Part shown: positions 8,160-17,533 of the stretch, piece by piece | How the letters are laid out: each line of letters opens with the position of its first letter | Position numbering within the stretch: position 1 is the first letter of the stretch | DNA from: Allohahella marinimesophila | GTDB taxonomy: Bacteria > Pseudomonadota > Gammaproteobacteria > Pseudomonadales > Oleiphilaceae | DNA: 64,000 nucleotides | Direction of reading: 5' to 3' | NCBI RefSeq assembly: GCF_039538005.1 | Contig: NZ_BAABBO010000019.1 | Location: 67,380 to 131,379 of the forward strand | Position numbers and translations under genes: made by a program | Notes under the pieces: generated by a model | What the model saw: only the letters and a program-made list of their open reading frames with translations | What the model was told of the DNA's origin: nothing | The model's database searches: none

Positions 8160-8883
8160 ACGCAGAGTTCTGCTGGGTGTAAACATCGATCACGTTGCGA
8201 CACTGAGGCAGGCCCGAGGTACCATCTATCCCGATCCTGTGATGGCGGCCGCCATCGCTGAGCAGGCCGGGGCCGATAGCATTACGGTTCATCCGCGCGA
8301 AGACGGACGACATATTCAGCTGCGCGATGTGAGGCTCCTCGCCCAGACGCTACAGACCTCGATGAATCTCGAAATGGCGGCGACCGATGCGATGCTCACC
8401 CTCGCGCTCGAAGTGAATCCGCGGGACTGCTGTATCGTGCCCGAGAAGCGCGAAGAACTCACGACTGAAGGCGGGCTGGATGTCTGCGCCAGAGAGGCGG
8501 CGCTGAAGGACTATGTCTCCAGACTCAGCAATAATGGAATCAGGGTGTCGCTGTTCATCGACCCTGACCCACGTCAGATCGAAGCTTCAGTACGAGTTGG
8601 CGCCCAGGCGGTAGAGCTACATACAGGTGACTATGCCGAAGCGACTGGTAGCGATGTCGAGACGCGCCTTGAAGCGCTTCGTGAAGCCGCGGCTTTTGCG
8701 CATCAGGCAGGCCTGTTGGTCAACGCAGGCCATGGCCTGCATTACCACAACACTCGACCTATCGCAGCCATGGCGCATATCAGGGAGCTGAACATCGGCC
8801 ATGCCATCATCGCTCGCGCGGTGCTCATGGGCCTGGATTCGGCAGTGCGTGAAATGCGCGCACTCATGGACGCCAGCGTCTAG
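8149..8883 (+). CDS. pdxJ: Pyridoxine 5'-phosphate synthase
   Basis: Condenses 3-amino-2-oxopropyl phosphate (1-amino-acetone 3-phosphate) with deoxyxylulose 5-phosphate, the last ring-forming step of DXP-dependent vitamin B6 synthesis. The TIM-barrel protein of 244 residues starts at the ATG at 8149 and reads LLGVNIDHVATLRQARG, the hallmark of PdxJ, with HPREDGRHI and the C-terminal NAGHGLHYHN motif also present. The open frame extends 27 codons upstream inside recO, but the chosen start gives the family length (243 in E. coli). CAGG four bases upstream and GAGG further up are candidate ribosome sites. The stop codon shares the palindrome CTAG with the convergent sensor kinase gene. Confidence 0.96.
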   Translation: MTTKRRVLLGVNIDHVATLRQARGTIYPDPVMAAAIAEQAGADSITVHPREDGRHIQLRDVRLLAQTLQTSMNLEMAATDAMLTLALEVNPRDCCIVPEKREELTTEGGLDVCAREAALKDYVSRLSNNGIRVSLFIDPDPRQIEASVRVGAQAVELHTGDYAEATGSDVETRLEALREAAAFAHQAGLLVNAGHGLHYHNTRPIAAMAHIRELNIGHAIIARAVLMGLDSAVREMRALMDASV

Positions 8884-11843
8884 CCGGCCGAGCTGCGGCT
8901 CAAGCCGTCTGGGGCGCCAAGCATCAGCGGCTGCCAGTCTGTCTGATCGGCCCAGTACAGGAGTCTGTCAATTTCTGCATAAGTCTGTTTCAGCGGCTCG
9001 ACCCAGGGCTGCTTCTGTTTCAGCATGATCTCCAGCGAGGCCACCGCAGCTCGCAGCAGGGGCACACCGCAATAGCGTGTACCCCCATGCAGTTTATGTG
9101 CGGCCTCTTCCAGCCCCTTGATATCATTTGCGCGCTCGAGCTTACGGAAGCGTTCCTCATCTTCTGGAAGGTTCTCCAGCAACATCGAGAGCAATTCCAC
9201 CGCCAGATCACGCTTGCCCGCAGCCAGTCTGACCGATGATTCGATGTCCACGCAGGGCTCAGGGGCAGCCTTCTGTGAAGGGCGTACCGTGCCGGAGAAA
9301 TTGCTGTAGACCTGGTGTATTTCGTCCGCCACTTTGGCAGGCTGGGTAAACTGCAGATAACGGCTGAGCAGATCGAGCAACTGCGATTCGGAAATAGGCT
9401 TGGTCACATATTCATTGAAGCCGTTATTCAGCAACTCTTCACGCTCTTCATTGAGCGCGTGAGCCGTTAGAGCGAGTATTGGGATATGCGCTATTGGCCC
9501 TGACAGGCTCCGGATGAGTCGGGTCGTTTCCATGCCGTCCATACCCGGCATCTGCACATCCATGAACACCAGATCGCAGGTCGTCTCTTTAAGGAGGCGT
9601 AAGGCCTCGTAGCCACTCGTCACTGCCACGGGCTCGACCCCAATATCCGTGAGCAGCGCTTCGATCAGGCGAAGATTGGCAGCATTGTCGTCCACTGCCA
9701 TGACGCGGGGCTTGGGCCGGAACAGGCGGGCAGACTGTGGCTGTCTGGAGGTGGCATAGCCCTTGTCCTTCTTCGTGAGCAGCATCATCATCATGGCGGC
9801 CAGCTTGCGCTGGGGGATGGGTTTGAGTGCGTAGGCCGTGCAGGCATTGAGAATGGCGGCGTGCTCTCTCACACTGTCTATGGTGGGGGTCAGCAATACA
9901 ACACGGCAGTCGAGTTGTTTTTCGATCCGCTCCACCGCCGCCAGGTGCACGGCGCTGCTGAGCTGATATGAGGTAATGCCCATTATCGCTGCAGCAAAGC
10001 CCCTGCCGGCCTTCTGTGCCTTGACGATGGCTTCACAGAGATCGTCGAGCGACTCGGCGATCACGACGTCTGCAGACCACTGCTGCAGAATCTGCTGAGT
10101 CACCATGGCGGTGCGTTGCTGATATTCGAGATAGATGAGCCGCTCGCCCGAAAGATCCGGCGGGGCCTCGTAGTGTCTGCTCCCTTCATAATCCAGCGGT
10201 GCAAGGCTTTCGTCCGATGCCATGGCCAGCCGCTTGCCAGTAGCGAACTGGCCCAGGCTCTCGAGCCTGAGCAGAACCGAGAAGGTCGAGCCTTCACCCA
10301 GCGTGCTTTCGACGCTGATGCTGCCACCCATCTGTTCTGCCAGCTTTCTTGAGATGACCAGACCGAGGCCCGAGCCACCGAAGCGGCGAGCGGTGGACGC
10401 ATCCCCTTGTGAAAAGGCATGAAACAGCGCCCGCTGCTGAGTTTTTGACATACCGACGCCGGTATCAGAGACAGAAATGCGAATAGTGACATGTTGACCA
10501 CTGCTTTCCTGATCCTCCAGCATGACCCGCAGTACGATTTCGCCGTGCCGGGTGAACTTGACGGCGTTTCCGATGAGATTGAGGATGATCTGCTTTACCC
10601 TCAGCGGATCACCCACGAGGATGGCAGGCACATCGAGATAGACCATGGCTGCAAGATCAAGATTCTTTTCATGGGCTGCCGGCGCAAGCAGTGTCATGGC
10701 ATCGTCGATGGTATCGCGAACGTTGAACTCACTGTGGTCGAGCAGAAGTTTGCCAGCTTCAATCCGTGAAAAGTCGAGAATATCGTTGATGACGCTGAGT
10801 AGTGTTTCGGAGGATTTCACGATGGTCGTGGCGTGGTCCTTCTGCTGTTGCGTCAGTGGTGATTTCAGCAGAATCCTGGCAAAACCGATGATGCCATTGA
10901 GCGGAGTACGAATTTCGTGCGACATGTTGGCCAGGAACTCGGACTTGATCTTGCTCGCCTGCAGGGCTTCCTTCCGCGCGATATTCAGCTCGATGTTCTG
11001 GATTTCGATCGTTTCCAGGGTTTCACGCAGATCCTCCGTCGCCTGGTCGATGTTCTGTTGCAGCTCGCTGTGGGCATGCTCTAGCGTGTCGGCCATGCTG
11101 TTGATGCCGTCCCGAAGCAGCTCAATTTCACGGCTGCCTTCGATATCGAGCCGCGCGCCGCTATCGCCGCGTTTGATGCGGGAGACGACGTCGACGGTGT
11201 GGGCAAGGGGGCGGGTCAGTTGACGCGAGAGCCTCGAGGCGAGCACGGCACTGAGAAAAACCGTAAGCAAGATCCCCAGGACGGTGAGGAGAATGGCCCG
11301 GGACTGAGCCAGCTGCGTCGGGGTATAGGCAAACTCCACGGCCACCCATCCCGTGGGCATGGGGCGGGCATTGGCGTTATCAGACTCTGGGGGGGTGGCC
11401 CAGACAGGCTCGACCAGTTGCAGGTAATCGCCAATTCGGCGGCGACTGCCCTGGGTGTTCAGCAGATTGCGCTGACTCGCCCTGGCTGCCGGCATGGCAC
11501 CGGCATGGGCTGCGATGTCTCCGCGCTGGTTATAGATGACGACCGAACGCACACCGTCCTTCTGAATTGCTCCGCCCGCAATGAGACTAAGGGTGGCCTG
11601 GTCCTTGCGCTCAAGCAGGAGCGCGCTCATGTTCACCAGCTGGTCGGTAGTCTCCTGCGATCTGGTAGTGACAATGCGCTCGAGTTCCATCATTCGCGCA
11701 GTAATGAATACGCTGCCGATGACGATGGCAAAGAGTGCAGCTGGTATCATCACGTAGGTGAAGATCTTTCTACGCAAACTCCAGTGCTTCCCGGCCGAGC
11801 CGAAATAGCTGAGAAAGTTCTGCTCCCCGGGATAGTCAATCAT
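8880..11843 (-). CDS. Hybrid sensor histidine kinase, BarA/GacS type
   Basis: A tripartite membrane kinase of 987 residues that most likely acts on a GacA/UvrY-type response regulator, the pathway that controls CsrA through small RNAs. Order of domains: membrane segment (about 28-50), periplasmic region, second membrane segment (about 184-204), HAMP, dimerisation domain with phospho-His309 (MSHEIRTPLNG), ATPase with N and G boxes (DTGVGM, GGSGLGL), a degenerate receiver (about 568-690), a canonical receiver with Asp762 (VFMDVQMPG), and an Hpt domain with His916 (AAHKLHGG). The first receiver lacks an acceptor Asp, as in BarA. I use ATG at 11843; a TTG at 11885 is the longest alternative. Location beside cysM-rlmD-relA matches barA of E. 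coli, where rlmD-relA is divergent from barA. Confidence 0.85.
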   Translation of the reverse strand: MIDYPGEQNFLSYFGSAGKHWSLRRKIFTYVMIPAALFAIVIGSVFITARMMELERIVTTRSQETTDQLVNMSALLLERKDQATLSLIAGGAIQKDGVRSVVIYNQRGDIAAHAGAMPAARASQRNLLNTQGSRRRIGDYLQLVEPVWATPPESDNANARPMPTGWVAVEFAYTPTQLAQSRAILLTVLGILLTVFLSAVLASRLSRQLTRPLAHTVDVVSRIKRGDSGARLDIEGSREIELLRDGINSMADTLEHAHSELQQNIDQATEDLRETLETIEIQNIELNIARKEALQASKIKSEFLANMSHEIRTPLNGIIGFARILLKSPLTQQQKDHATTIVKSSETLLSVINDILDFSRIEAGKLLLDHSEFNVRDTIDDAMTLLAPAAHEKNLDLAAMVYLDVPAILVGDPLRVKQIILNLIGNAVKFTRHGEIVLRVMLEDQESSGQHVTIRISVSDTGVGMSKTQQRALFHAFSQGDASTARRFGGSGLGLVISRKLAEQMGGSISVESTLGEGSTFSVLLRLESLGQFATGKRLAMASDESLAPLDYEGSRHYEAPPDLSGERLIYLEYQQRTAMVTQQILQQWSADVVIAESLDDLCEAIVKAQKAGRGFAAAIMGITSYQLSSAVHLAAVERIEKQLDCRVVLLTPTIDSVREHAAILNACTAYALKPIPQRKLAAMMMMLLTKKDKGYATSRQPQSARLFRPKPRVMAVDDNAANLRLIEALLTDIGVEPVAVTSGYEALRLLKETTCDLVFMDVQMPGMDGMETTRLIRSLSGPIAHIPILALTAHALNEEREELLNNGFNEYVTKPISESQLLDLLSRYLQFTQPAKVADEIHQVYSNFSGTVRPSQKAAPEPCVDIESSVRLAAGKRDLAVELLSMLLENLPEDEERFRKLERANDIKGLEEAAHKLHGGTRYCGVPLLRAAVASLEIMLKQKQPWVEPLKQTYAEIDRLLYWADQTDWQPLMLGAPDGLSRSSAG

Positions 11844-11910
11844 ATTTAACGTGGTTCTGCGTTGGATGTTTTTGTATTCTAGCAACCCTTTCGCATCATA
11901 GAGCGACTTT

Positions 11911-12858
11911 ATGTCCCCCGTCTCCCCCTCGGATCAGTCCCCTGATACCGCTTCAGACTCCCCGAAATGGCCCACCGTTGCCTCTCTCGTAGGCAACACG
12001 CCTCTGGTACGCCTGCAGCGCCTGCCGAGAGATCCCGTGGTCTCGGGCAACGTCGTGCTCGGCAAGCTCGAGGGTACGAATCCGGCTGGCTCGGTGAAGG
12101 ACAGGGCCGCCCTGAGCATGATCAGTGAGGCCGAGGCCCGGGGCCGCATCACGCAGGGCGATTGCCTTATAGAGGCCACCAGCGGCAATACCGGTATTGC
12201 ACTGGCCATGGTGGCTGCCATGAAGGGATATCGCCTCAAGCTGATCATGCCAGCTCACATGAGTGAAGAGCGCCGGGCCGCCATGAGTGCGTATGGTGCT
12301 GAGCTCATCTCCGTGACGCGTGAAGAGGGTATGGAAGGTGCGCGCGATCTGGCAAAGAAGATGGAAGCCGAGGGCGAGGGCATTGTGCTCGATCAGTTCG
12401 CCAACAGCGATAACCCGCTGGCTCATTACAAGACGACTGGTCCCGAAATCTGGCAGCAGACCGGTGGTCGGATCACGCACTTCATCAGCTCCATGGGGAC
12501 GACAGGAACTATCATGGGCGTGTCGCGATATCTGAAAGAACAGAATCCAGACATTCAGATCATTGGGCTGCAACCTGCCTCGGGTGCTTCGATCCCCGGG
12601 ATTCGTCGCTGGCCTGAAGCCTACATGCCTTCAATTTTCGAAAAATCACGGGTGGATCGAATCATAGATATTGAACAGAACGCTGCAGAAGTGGCCATGC
12701 GGAGGCTGGCAACAGAAGAAGGGATCTTTGCCGGGGTGTCCTCTGGCGGCGCTGTGGTCGGTGCGCTACAAATCGATGCTGAAGTAGAAAAGGCGGTGAT
12801 CGTCGCCATTATTTGCGACCGCGGAGACCGCTATCTGTCGACAGGCGTGTTCAAATGA
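11911..12858 (+). CDS. cysM: Cysteine synthase B (O-acetylserine sulfhydrylase)
   Basis: PLP enzyme making cysteine (or S-sulfocysteine with thiosulfate) from O-acetylserine. The PLP lysine is Lys63 in GSVKDRAAL, the phosphate loop is TSGNTGIAL, and the GISSGGA-type loop appears as GVSSGGAVV. The sequence IPGIRRWPEAYMP is typical of CysM, as opposed to CysK. The 315-residue protein has a short Ser/Pro-rich N-terminal extension compared with E. coli (303). The ATG at 11911 is divergent from the sensor kinase; no strong promoter is evident in the short gap. The stop overlaps the rlmD start by four bases (ATGA). Confidence 0.93.
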   Translation: MSPVSPSDQSPDTASDSPKWPTVASLVGNTPLVRLQRLPRDPVVSGNVVLGKLEGTNPAGSVKDRAALSMISEAEARGRITQGDCLIEATSGNTGIALAMVAAMKGYRLKLIMPAHMSEERRAAMSAYGAELISVTREEGMEGARDLAKKMEAEGEGIVLDQFANSDNPLAHYKTTGPEIWQQTGGRITHFISSMGTTGTIMGVSRYLKEQNPDIQIIGLQPASGASIPGIRRWPEAYMPSIFEKSRVDRIIDIEQNAAEVAMRRLATEEGIFAGVSSGGAVVGALQIDAEVEKAVIVAIICDRGDRYLSTGVFK

Positions 12859-14240
12859 GCAAGCGCCGTGTATCAAGACGAAAGCCTGACCCTGCGCCAG
12901 TTCAGTTGACGATAGAGTCCCTCAGTCATGAGGGGCGCGGTGTCGCCAGGCTGGATGGCAAAACCCAATTCGTCGATGGGGCCTTGCCTGGCGAAGTCGT
13001 CATGGCCCGTCGGCTCCGTGTGCACCGAACTTACGACGAGTGTGGTGTTATCGAGGTGCTCGAGCCCAGTGCCGATCGCATTGAGCCCTTCTGTCCGCAC
13101 GCGAAACTCTGTGGCGGCTGTTCGCTACAGCACATGCCGCAGAGCCTGCAACTCGAGCACAAGCAGGCAGTGGTGCTGGAGCTGTTCAAACACGCAGGCG
13201 CAGATGTACCTGAGCAGGTCGCTCCACCGCTGCGGTCTGCTCCGGCAGGTTATCGCTCCAAGGCACGCATGGGCGCTCGCTATGTGTTCAAGAAAGAAGA
13301 GACCCTGGTCGGTTTCCGCGAGCGCTTCTCCAGTTTTCTGGCTGATCTTAGCCAATGTCCGATACTCATCCCGGCAGTCGGTGAACACATTACCGAACTT
13401 CGGGCCTGTCTGAGCCAGCTCTCAGTGCGCGAGGCGGTGCCGCAGGTCGAGCTGGCGGCAGGTGAGAATGCAGTCATTCTGATTATCAGACACCTGGAGC
13501 CGCTCGCAGATGGCGATATCGAGCTGCTTGAACAATTTGGTCGTGAACACGACTTCCTGATGTATGGCCAATCAAAGGGACCAGACACTGTGAAGCCGCT
13601 GGCGAGCTATCTGGATCCGGAAAAGGTCGCTGACCCTGCTGGTGAGCTGTTCTACGAACTGCCAGAGTTTGATCTGTCGATGCAGTTCAGACCGACGGAC
13701 TTCACTCAGGTGAACATGCCACTGAACCGCGAGATGTTGTCCCAGGCCATGGCCTGGCTTCAGCCTCAGGCGGAAGAGAGCGTGCTGGATCTGTTCTGCG
13801 GATTAGGTAATTTCACGCTGCCTCTGGCCCGGCTATCCGCTCAGGTCAGCGGCGTCGAGGGCAGCTTGGACATGACTTCCCAGGCCGAGCATAACGCCAG
13901 AAAAAATGGCATTGACAATGTTACCTTCGCCGCTGGTGATCTGTTCGACATTGCAGCACTGCGAAATGCAGATGGTGGTGCTGAGTGGATACGACATTAT
14001 GACAAAGTGTTACTTGACCCTCCCAGAGCTGGCGCCGAAGATGTGGTACGCTCCATCGGGCTTTTTTCGCCGTCGGCGATACTCTATGTATCATGCAATC
14101 CGGCGACACTGGCCCGTGACGCAGCCATTCTGAAAACCCAGGGCTACAGGCTGCGTAGATTGGGAATAATGGATATGTTCCCGCAAACAGCGCATGTCGA
14201 ATCGATGGCGCTTTTCGAGAAGACAGAACGGAGTCGATAA
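12855..14240 (+). CDS. rlmD: 23S rRNA (uracil-1939-C5)-methyltransferase
   Basis: SAM-dependent RNA methyltransferase that modifies U1939 of 23S rRNA. An N-terminal TRAM domain (about 12-70) is followed by the iron-sulfur cysteines Cys80, Cys86 and Cys89 (FCPHAKLCGGCSLQH) with a fourth in the DLSQCPIL segment. The methyltransferase core has LDLFCGLGNFTLPL for SAM binding, the DPPRAGA motif, and the catalytic Cys in YVSCNP. It has 461 residues; E. coli RlmD has 433. The start at 12855 overlaps the cysM stop; an upstream in-frame ATG at 12813 inside cysM is rejected. relA begins five bases after the stop, so cysM-rlmD-relA reads as one operon. Confidence 0.95.
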   Translation: MSKRRVSRRKPDPAPVQLTIESLSHEGRGVARLDGKTQFVDGALPGEVVMARRLRVHRTYDECGVIEVLEPSADRIEPFCPHAKLCGGCSLQHMPQSLQLEHKQAVVLELFKHAGADVPEQVAPPLRSAPAGYRSKARMGARYVFKKEETLVGFRERFSSFLADLSQCPILIPAVGEHITELRACLSQLSVREAVPQVELAAGENAVILIIRHLEPLADGDIELLEQFGREHDFLMYGQSKGPDTVKPLASYLDPEKVADPAGELFYELPEFDLSMQFRPTDFTQVNMPLNREMLSQAMAWLQPQAEESVLDLFCGLGNFTLPLARLSAQVSGVEGSLDMTSQAEHNARKNGIDNVTFAAGDLFDIAALRNADGGAEWIRHYDKVLLDPPRAGAEDVVRSIGLFSPSAILYVSCNPATLARDAAILKTQGYRLRRLGIMDMFPQTAHVESMALFEKTERSR

Positions 14241-14244
14241 TACC

Positions 14245-16581
14245 GTGGTCAAGGTACGCGAAGACTATCCGGTCGGCAGTAACGGCCGTGTAGATATTCC
14301 CAGCTGGCTGGAACAGCTCGGCCGATTTACGCCTGTGAAAGACTCAGCAGCCATTCTCGAGGCCTGCGAAGTCGCTCAGTCGCTCGCCGAAAAGGCAGAG
14401 GTCGAAGGCAGCCGCTGGAGTGCCGAAAGCAACAGTTTTCTAACGGGGCTGGAAATGGCAGTGATACTGGCCGAGCTCCACCTCGACAGTGAAAGCATCA
14501 TCGCGGCCATTCTTTACCGCTCCGTCCGCGAAAAGAGAATCACCCTGCAAGCCGTCGGCAAGCGCTTTGGAAGTGCCTGCGAACATCTGATCGAGGGTGT
14601 GCTGCAGATGGCTGCCATCTCGAGCCTGCGGCATCCCCTGCAGGGCAGCGTGCTGGGCCAGACCCAGAACCAGGTCGATAATCTGCGGCGCATGCTGGTC
14701 ACCATGATCGACGATGTACGTGTCGCGCTCATCAAACTGGCGGAGCGTACCTGCGCCATTCGGGCCGTGAAAGATGCCGAGCCGGACAAGCGCCATCGTG
14801 TGGCGAGGGAAGTCTTCGATATCTATGCGCCGCTCGCGCATCGCCTCGGCATCGGCCAGCTCAAGTGGGAGCTGGAGGACCTGTCGTTCCGTTACCTGCA
14901 CGAGTCGGCTTACAAGAAGATTGCCAAGCAGCTGGACGAGCGTCGTATCGACCGGCAGCAGTACATCACCGAAGTTATCGAAGCCCTCTCGAAGGAACTC
15001 AAGGAGCAGGGCGTTCAGGCCGACGTCGATGGCCGCGTGAAGCACATCTACAGCATCTGGCGAAAAATGCACCGCAAGGGTATCGACTTCTCTCAGGTCT
15101 ATGATATTCGGGCGATTCGGGTGTTGGTGCCGACCATACGAGACTGTTATTCAGTCCTGGGTGCGGTGCACTCGCTGTGGCGCCACATTCCTCACGAATT
15201 TGATGACTACATTGCCAATCCCAAGTCCAATGGCTATCAGTCCCTGCATACGGCGGTTGCGGGACCTGGTAACAAGGTCATGGAGGTGCAGATTCGTACC
15301 CACGCCATGCACCAGGATGCCGAGCTCGGCGTTTGTGCACATTGGCTGTATAAGGGCACGGATCTGGATCAGAAGTCCCAGAGCTACGAGGACAAGATCG
15401 CCTGGCTACGTCAGGTACTCGAATGGCAGGAGGATCTTGGCGACCAGACCGGCGAAACCACGCATGATCTCGTCGAACAGTGGCAGAACAACTTTGTGTC
15501 AGACCGGATCTACCTGTTCACGCCTGAAGGGCATGTCGTCGATCTGCCGGCCAACTCCACGCCGATAGATTTCGCCTACAAGGTGCATACCGAGATTGGG
15601 CATTGCTGTCGTGGCGCCAAGGTTAACGGGCGCATCGTACCGCTGAATTACAAGCTGAAGACTGGTGAGCAGGTGCAGGTGCTGACCTCAAGCCAGCCCA
15701 AGCCAAGCCGCGACTGGCTGAATCCCGATCTCGGCTACACCCAGACCTCGAAGGCCCGCGCCAAGATTGCCCACTGGTTCAGGATGCAGAACCGTGAGCA
15801 GCACGTGGAGTCAGGCGCGCAGCTGCTACATGAAATGCTCAAGCGTTTCTCGGTCGATAGCGTCAGCGGTGACTTGCTCGCAAAGTCTCTGCACTTTCAG
15901 AGTGTGGAAGATCTCCACGCGGCAATAGGCGCCGGTGATCTCAAGCCCATGCAGGTGGTGCAGGAGGCGCAGTCGATGTTGGAAGCCCGTTCGCCGGAAC
16001 TGGATTTCGATGGTCGGATACCGCCGAAGCCGGGGCAGCAGACTCGCAAGGCTTCCCTGCTGCGTGCGCTCGAGGAAGCGGGCGATTCACCGCGCAAGCG
16101 CGGCAAGCCTGCTCGACTTGAAGACCACACCCAGTCGATCAGGATTCTTGGCGTCGGTAATCTGCTGACGCATCGGGCAAGCTGCTGCAAGCCGGTGCCA
16201 GGTGATGACATTATCGGATTCATAACGCTTGGTCGAGGGGTGAGCATCCACAAGCAAGACTGCCTCAACGTCCTACAGCTTGAAGCGCAAGAGCCGAACA
16301 AGATCATCGAGGTCAGCTGGGGCAGTGCCCAGGAAACCTATCCGATTGATATCGAAGTCGAAGCCTATGATCGTCCTGGTCTGCTTCGGGATATCTCGAA
16401 TGTGCTCGGCAACGATCGTGTCAACGTACTGGCGGTCTCTACGCGTTCCGACAAGGAGAATAGTACTGCGACGATGCGGCTTACGGTTGAGATTGAAAGT
16501 CTGGGTATGCTGAACAAGATTTTCGATCGTCTCAGGCAAGTGCCGAATGTGATCGATACGCGGCGGTTGAAGGAGGCCTGA
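14245..16581 (+). CDS. relA: GTP pyrophosphokinase RelA, (p)ppGpp synthetase
   Basis: Ribosome-associated synthetase of the stringent response. GTG at 14245 gives V-V-K-V-R-E, like the E. coli RelA start, and 778 residues; GGAG at 14230 is a usable ribosome site. The N-terminal HD-type region lacks the catalytic HD pair (AAILYRSVREK), so hydrolase activity is not expected. The synthetase domain carries EFDDYIANPKSNGYQSLH near residue 317; the acidic E-F-D-D is characteristic of monofunctional RelA, whereas SpoT-type enzymes have a basic motif there. A TGS domain (LFTPEGHVVDLP), a Cys-Cys-containing zinc-finger region (RASCCKPVPGD) and a C-terminal ACT domain follow. No mazG is found downstream. 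Confidence 0.97.
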   Translation: MVKVREDYPVGSNGRVDIPSWLEQLGRFTPVKDSAAILEACEVAQSLAEKAEVEGSRWSAESNSFLTGLEMAVILAELHLDSESIIAAILYRSVREKRITLQAVGKRFGSACEHLIEGVLQMAAISSLRHPLQGSVLGQTQNQVDNLRRMLVTMIDDVRVALIKLAERTCAIRAVKDAEPDKRHRVAREVFDIYAPLAHRLGIGQLKWELEDLSFRYLHESAYKKIAKQLDERRIDRQQYITEVIEALSKELKEQGVQADVDGRVKHIYSIWRKMHRKGIDFSQVYDIRAIRVLVPTIRDCYSVLGAVHSLWRHIPHEFDDYIANPKSNGYQSLHTAVAGPGNKVMEVQIRTHAMHQDAELGVCAHWLYKGTDLDQKSQSYEDKIAWLRQVLEWQEDLGDQTGETTHDLVEQWQNNFVSDRIYLFTPEGHVVDLPANSTPIDFAYKVHTEIGHCCRGAKVNGRIVPLNYKLKTGEQVQVLTSSQPKPSRDWLNPDLGYTQTSKARAKIAHWFRMQNREQHVESGAQLLHEMLKRFSVDSVSGDLLAKSLHFQSVEDLHAAIGAGDLKPMQVVQEAQSMLEARSPELDFDGRIPPKPGQQTRKASLLRALEEAGDSPRKRGKPARLEDHTQSIRILGVGNLLTHRASCCKPVPGDDIIGFITLGRGVSIHKQDCLNVLQLEAQEPNKIIEVSWGSAQETYPIDIEVEAYDRPGLLRDISNVLGNDRVNVLAVSTRSDKENSTATMRLTVEIESLGMLNKIFDRLRQVPNVIDTRRLKEA

Positions 16582-16672
16582 GGCAGGATGATCAGGCCAA
16601 AAACCTCATTTCATTCATGAATTTACCGAACTGTGTCCCATTTCTCTCCCTCAAACGGGGGGCTTACGCCCT

Positions 16673-16698
16673 TTGACCGATTCGGATCGTCCTACAAT
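16673..16698 (+). promoter_or_regulatory. Possible promoter for the protease pair, sigma-S-like -10
   Basis: TTGACC at 16673-16678 and TACAAT at 16693-16698 lie 45 bases before the start codon at 16743. The spacer is only 14 bases, too short for a standard sigma-70 promoter. The -10 region reads C-C-TACAAT-AAG; a C just before the hexamer is favoured by RpoS, which tolerates poor -35 spacing. This is inference from consensus only. Confidence 0.3.
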
Positions 16699-16742
16699 AA
16701 GTAAGCATGCCGCTTCTGCTTTATTAGCTAGAGTGGCTCGAG

Positions 16743-17474
16743 ATGAACAAGATTATCCTCATGACCGCCTGCGTGCTTGTTGCTGTAGGCGCTGTACTCT
16801 TTATCCAGGTCGACGATAAACCAGCGCCTGTTTCTTCAACGGCCAGCAAACCGGCCAGTCCGGTTGATAATGGTGGCGCCCAACGACCGCTGATAGATCG
16901 ACCTTTCAATGACGCGGACAGCGCCGCCGCGGGCCAGCAGCCCTCTTTGCCAGAAGAACCTGTGCAGCCAGATACCCAGGCCGACGCCGACGAGGCCAGC
17001 GATGACGCGCCTCTTGACCAGCCCGTTGCTGCCGATCTATCAGCCTGGTCAGTTGCCGACGCAGAGCCCATCCAGGTCGATGGCGTCAAAGGTCTGGCTA
17101 TCCAGACTGATCCCGCAGCTCTGCAATCCCTTCAGGTGGGGCAGAAGGTCACGCTGCCCATTCCCGATCTGCAGCCCCTGCCTGAAGCCACCATTGAATC
17201 CACGCATAGCCCGCTTGATGGTATTAACGTTTTCAAGGGTGGCCTGAACGACGGCCATCCGGATGACAACGTCATCGTCACCCGCGGTGAAATCGATACC
17301 ATCTTCGTGGTGTCGACGTCGACAGGCGTCTATACCGCAATCGTCAACAATCGCACCGGCCAGGGTAGTCTCGTCAATGAGGCTGACGTCAATGCACGCG
17401 CAGTCCCCATAGCCGATGGTATTGAGGTAGCACCAGTGGAAATGCCGCTACCTGAACGGGGTCAGGGTTCCTGA
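16743..17474 (+). CDS. Membrane-anchored propeptide-like partner of the downstream protease (uncharacterised)
   Basis: I do not recognise this 243-residue protein as a named family. It has an uncleaved-looking N-terminal membrane anchor (residues 4-22, no clear signal-peptidase site), then a Pro/Ala/Asp-rich acidic linker (about 25-105), then a compact C-terminal domain (about 107-235). The domain contains an ESTHSPLDGINVFKG stretch and the pattern HPDDNVIVTRGEIDTIFVV-STSTGVYTAIV, which resembles the beta-rich pro-domain seen at the front of many M12-type secreted proteases, where a displayed strand is followed by a T-x-x-G-x-Y segment. The protease next door lacks any pro-domain. Anchor plus linker plus folded domain recalls lipase foldase Lif and CpaB-type secretion chaperones. 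Role as chaperone or inhibitor is inference. It is separated from the protease gene by 59 bases. Confidence 0.6.
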   Translation: MNKIILMTACVLVAVGAVLFIQVDDKPAPVSSTASKPASPVDNGGAQRPLIDRPFNDADSAAAGQQPSLPEEPVQPDTQADADEASDDAPLDQPVAADLSAWSVADAEPIQVDGVKGLAIQTDPAALQSLQVGQKVTLPIPDLQPLPEATIESTHSPLDGINVFKGGLNDGHPDDNVIVTRGEIDTIFVVSTSTGVYTAIVNNRTGQGSLVNEADVNARAVPIADGIEVAPVEMPLPERGQGS

Positions 17475-17478
17475 CCCC
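17458..17478 (+). other. Perfect hairpin spanning the stop codon of the propeptide-like gene
   Basis: GGGGTCAGG (17458-17466) pairs perfectly with CCTGACCCC (17470-17478) across a GTT loop. The stop codon TGA (17472-17474) lies in the right arm. No T tract follows, so efficient intrinsic termination is unlikely. A structure here could stabilise the upstream message, cause partial attenuation, or set the ratio between this protein and the protease. Confidence 0.6.
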
Positions 17479-17533
17479 ACACTACGAGCACTACACCCTC
17501 AACATAAGAAAGATAAGCTTCACAGGAGCTGAT

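Noticed and set aside
10645..11223. 192-codon plus-strand frame inside the sensor kinase
   Set aside because: Serine- and arginine-rich shadow of a high-GC minus-strand gene; no family match.
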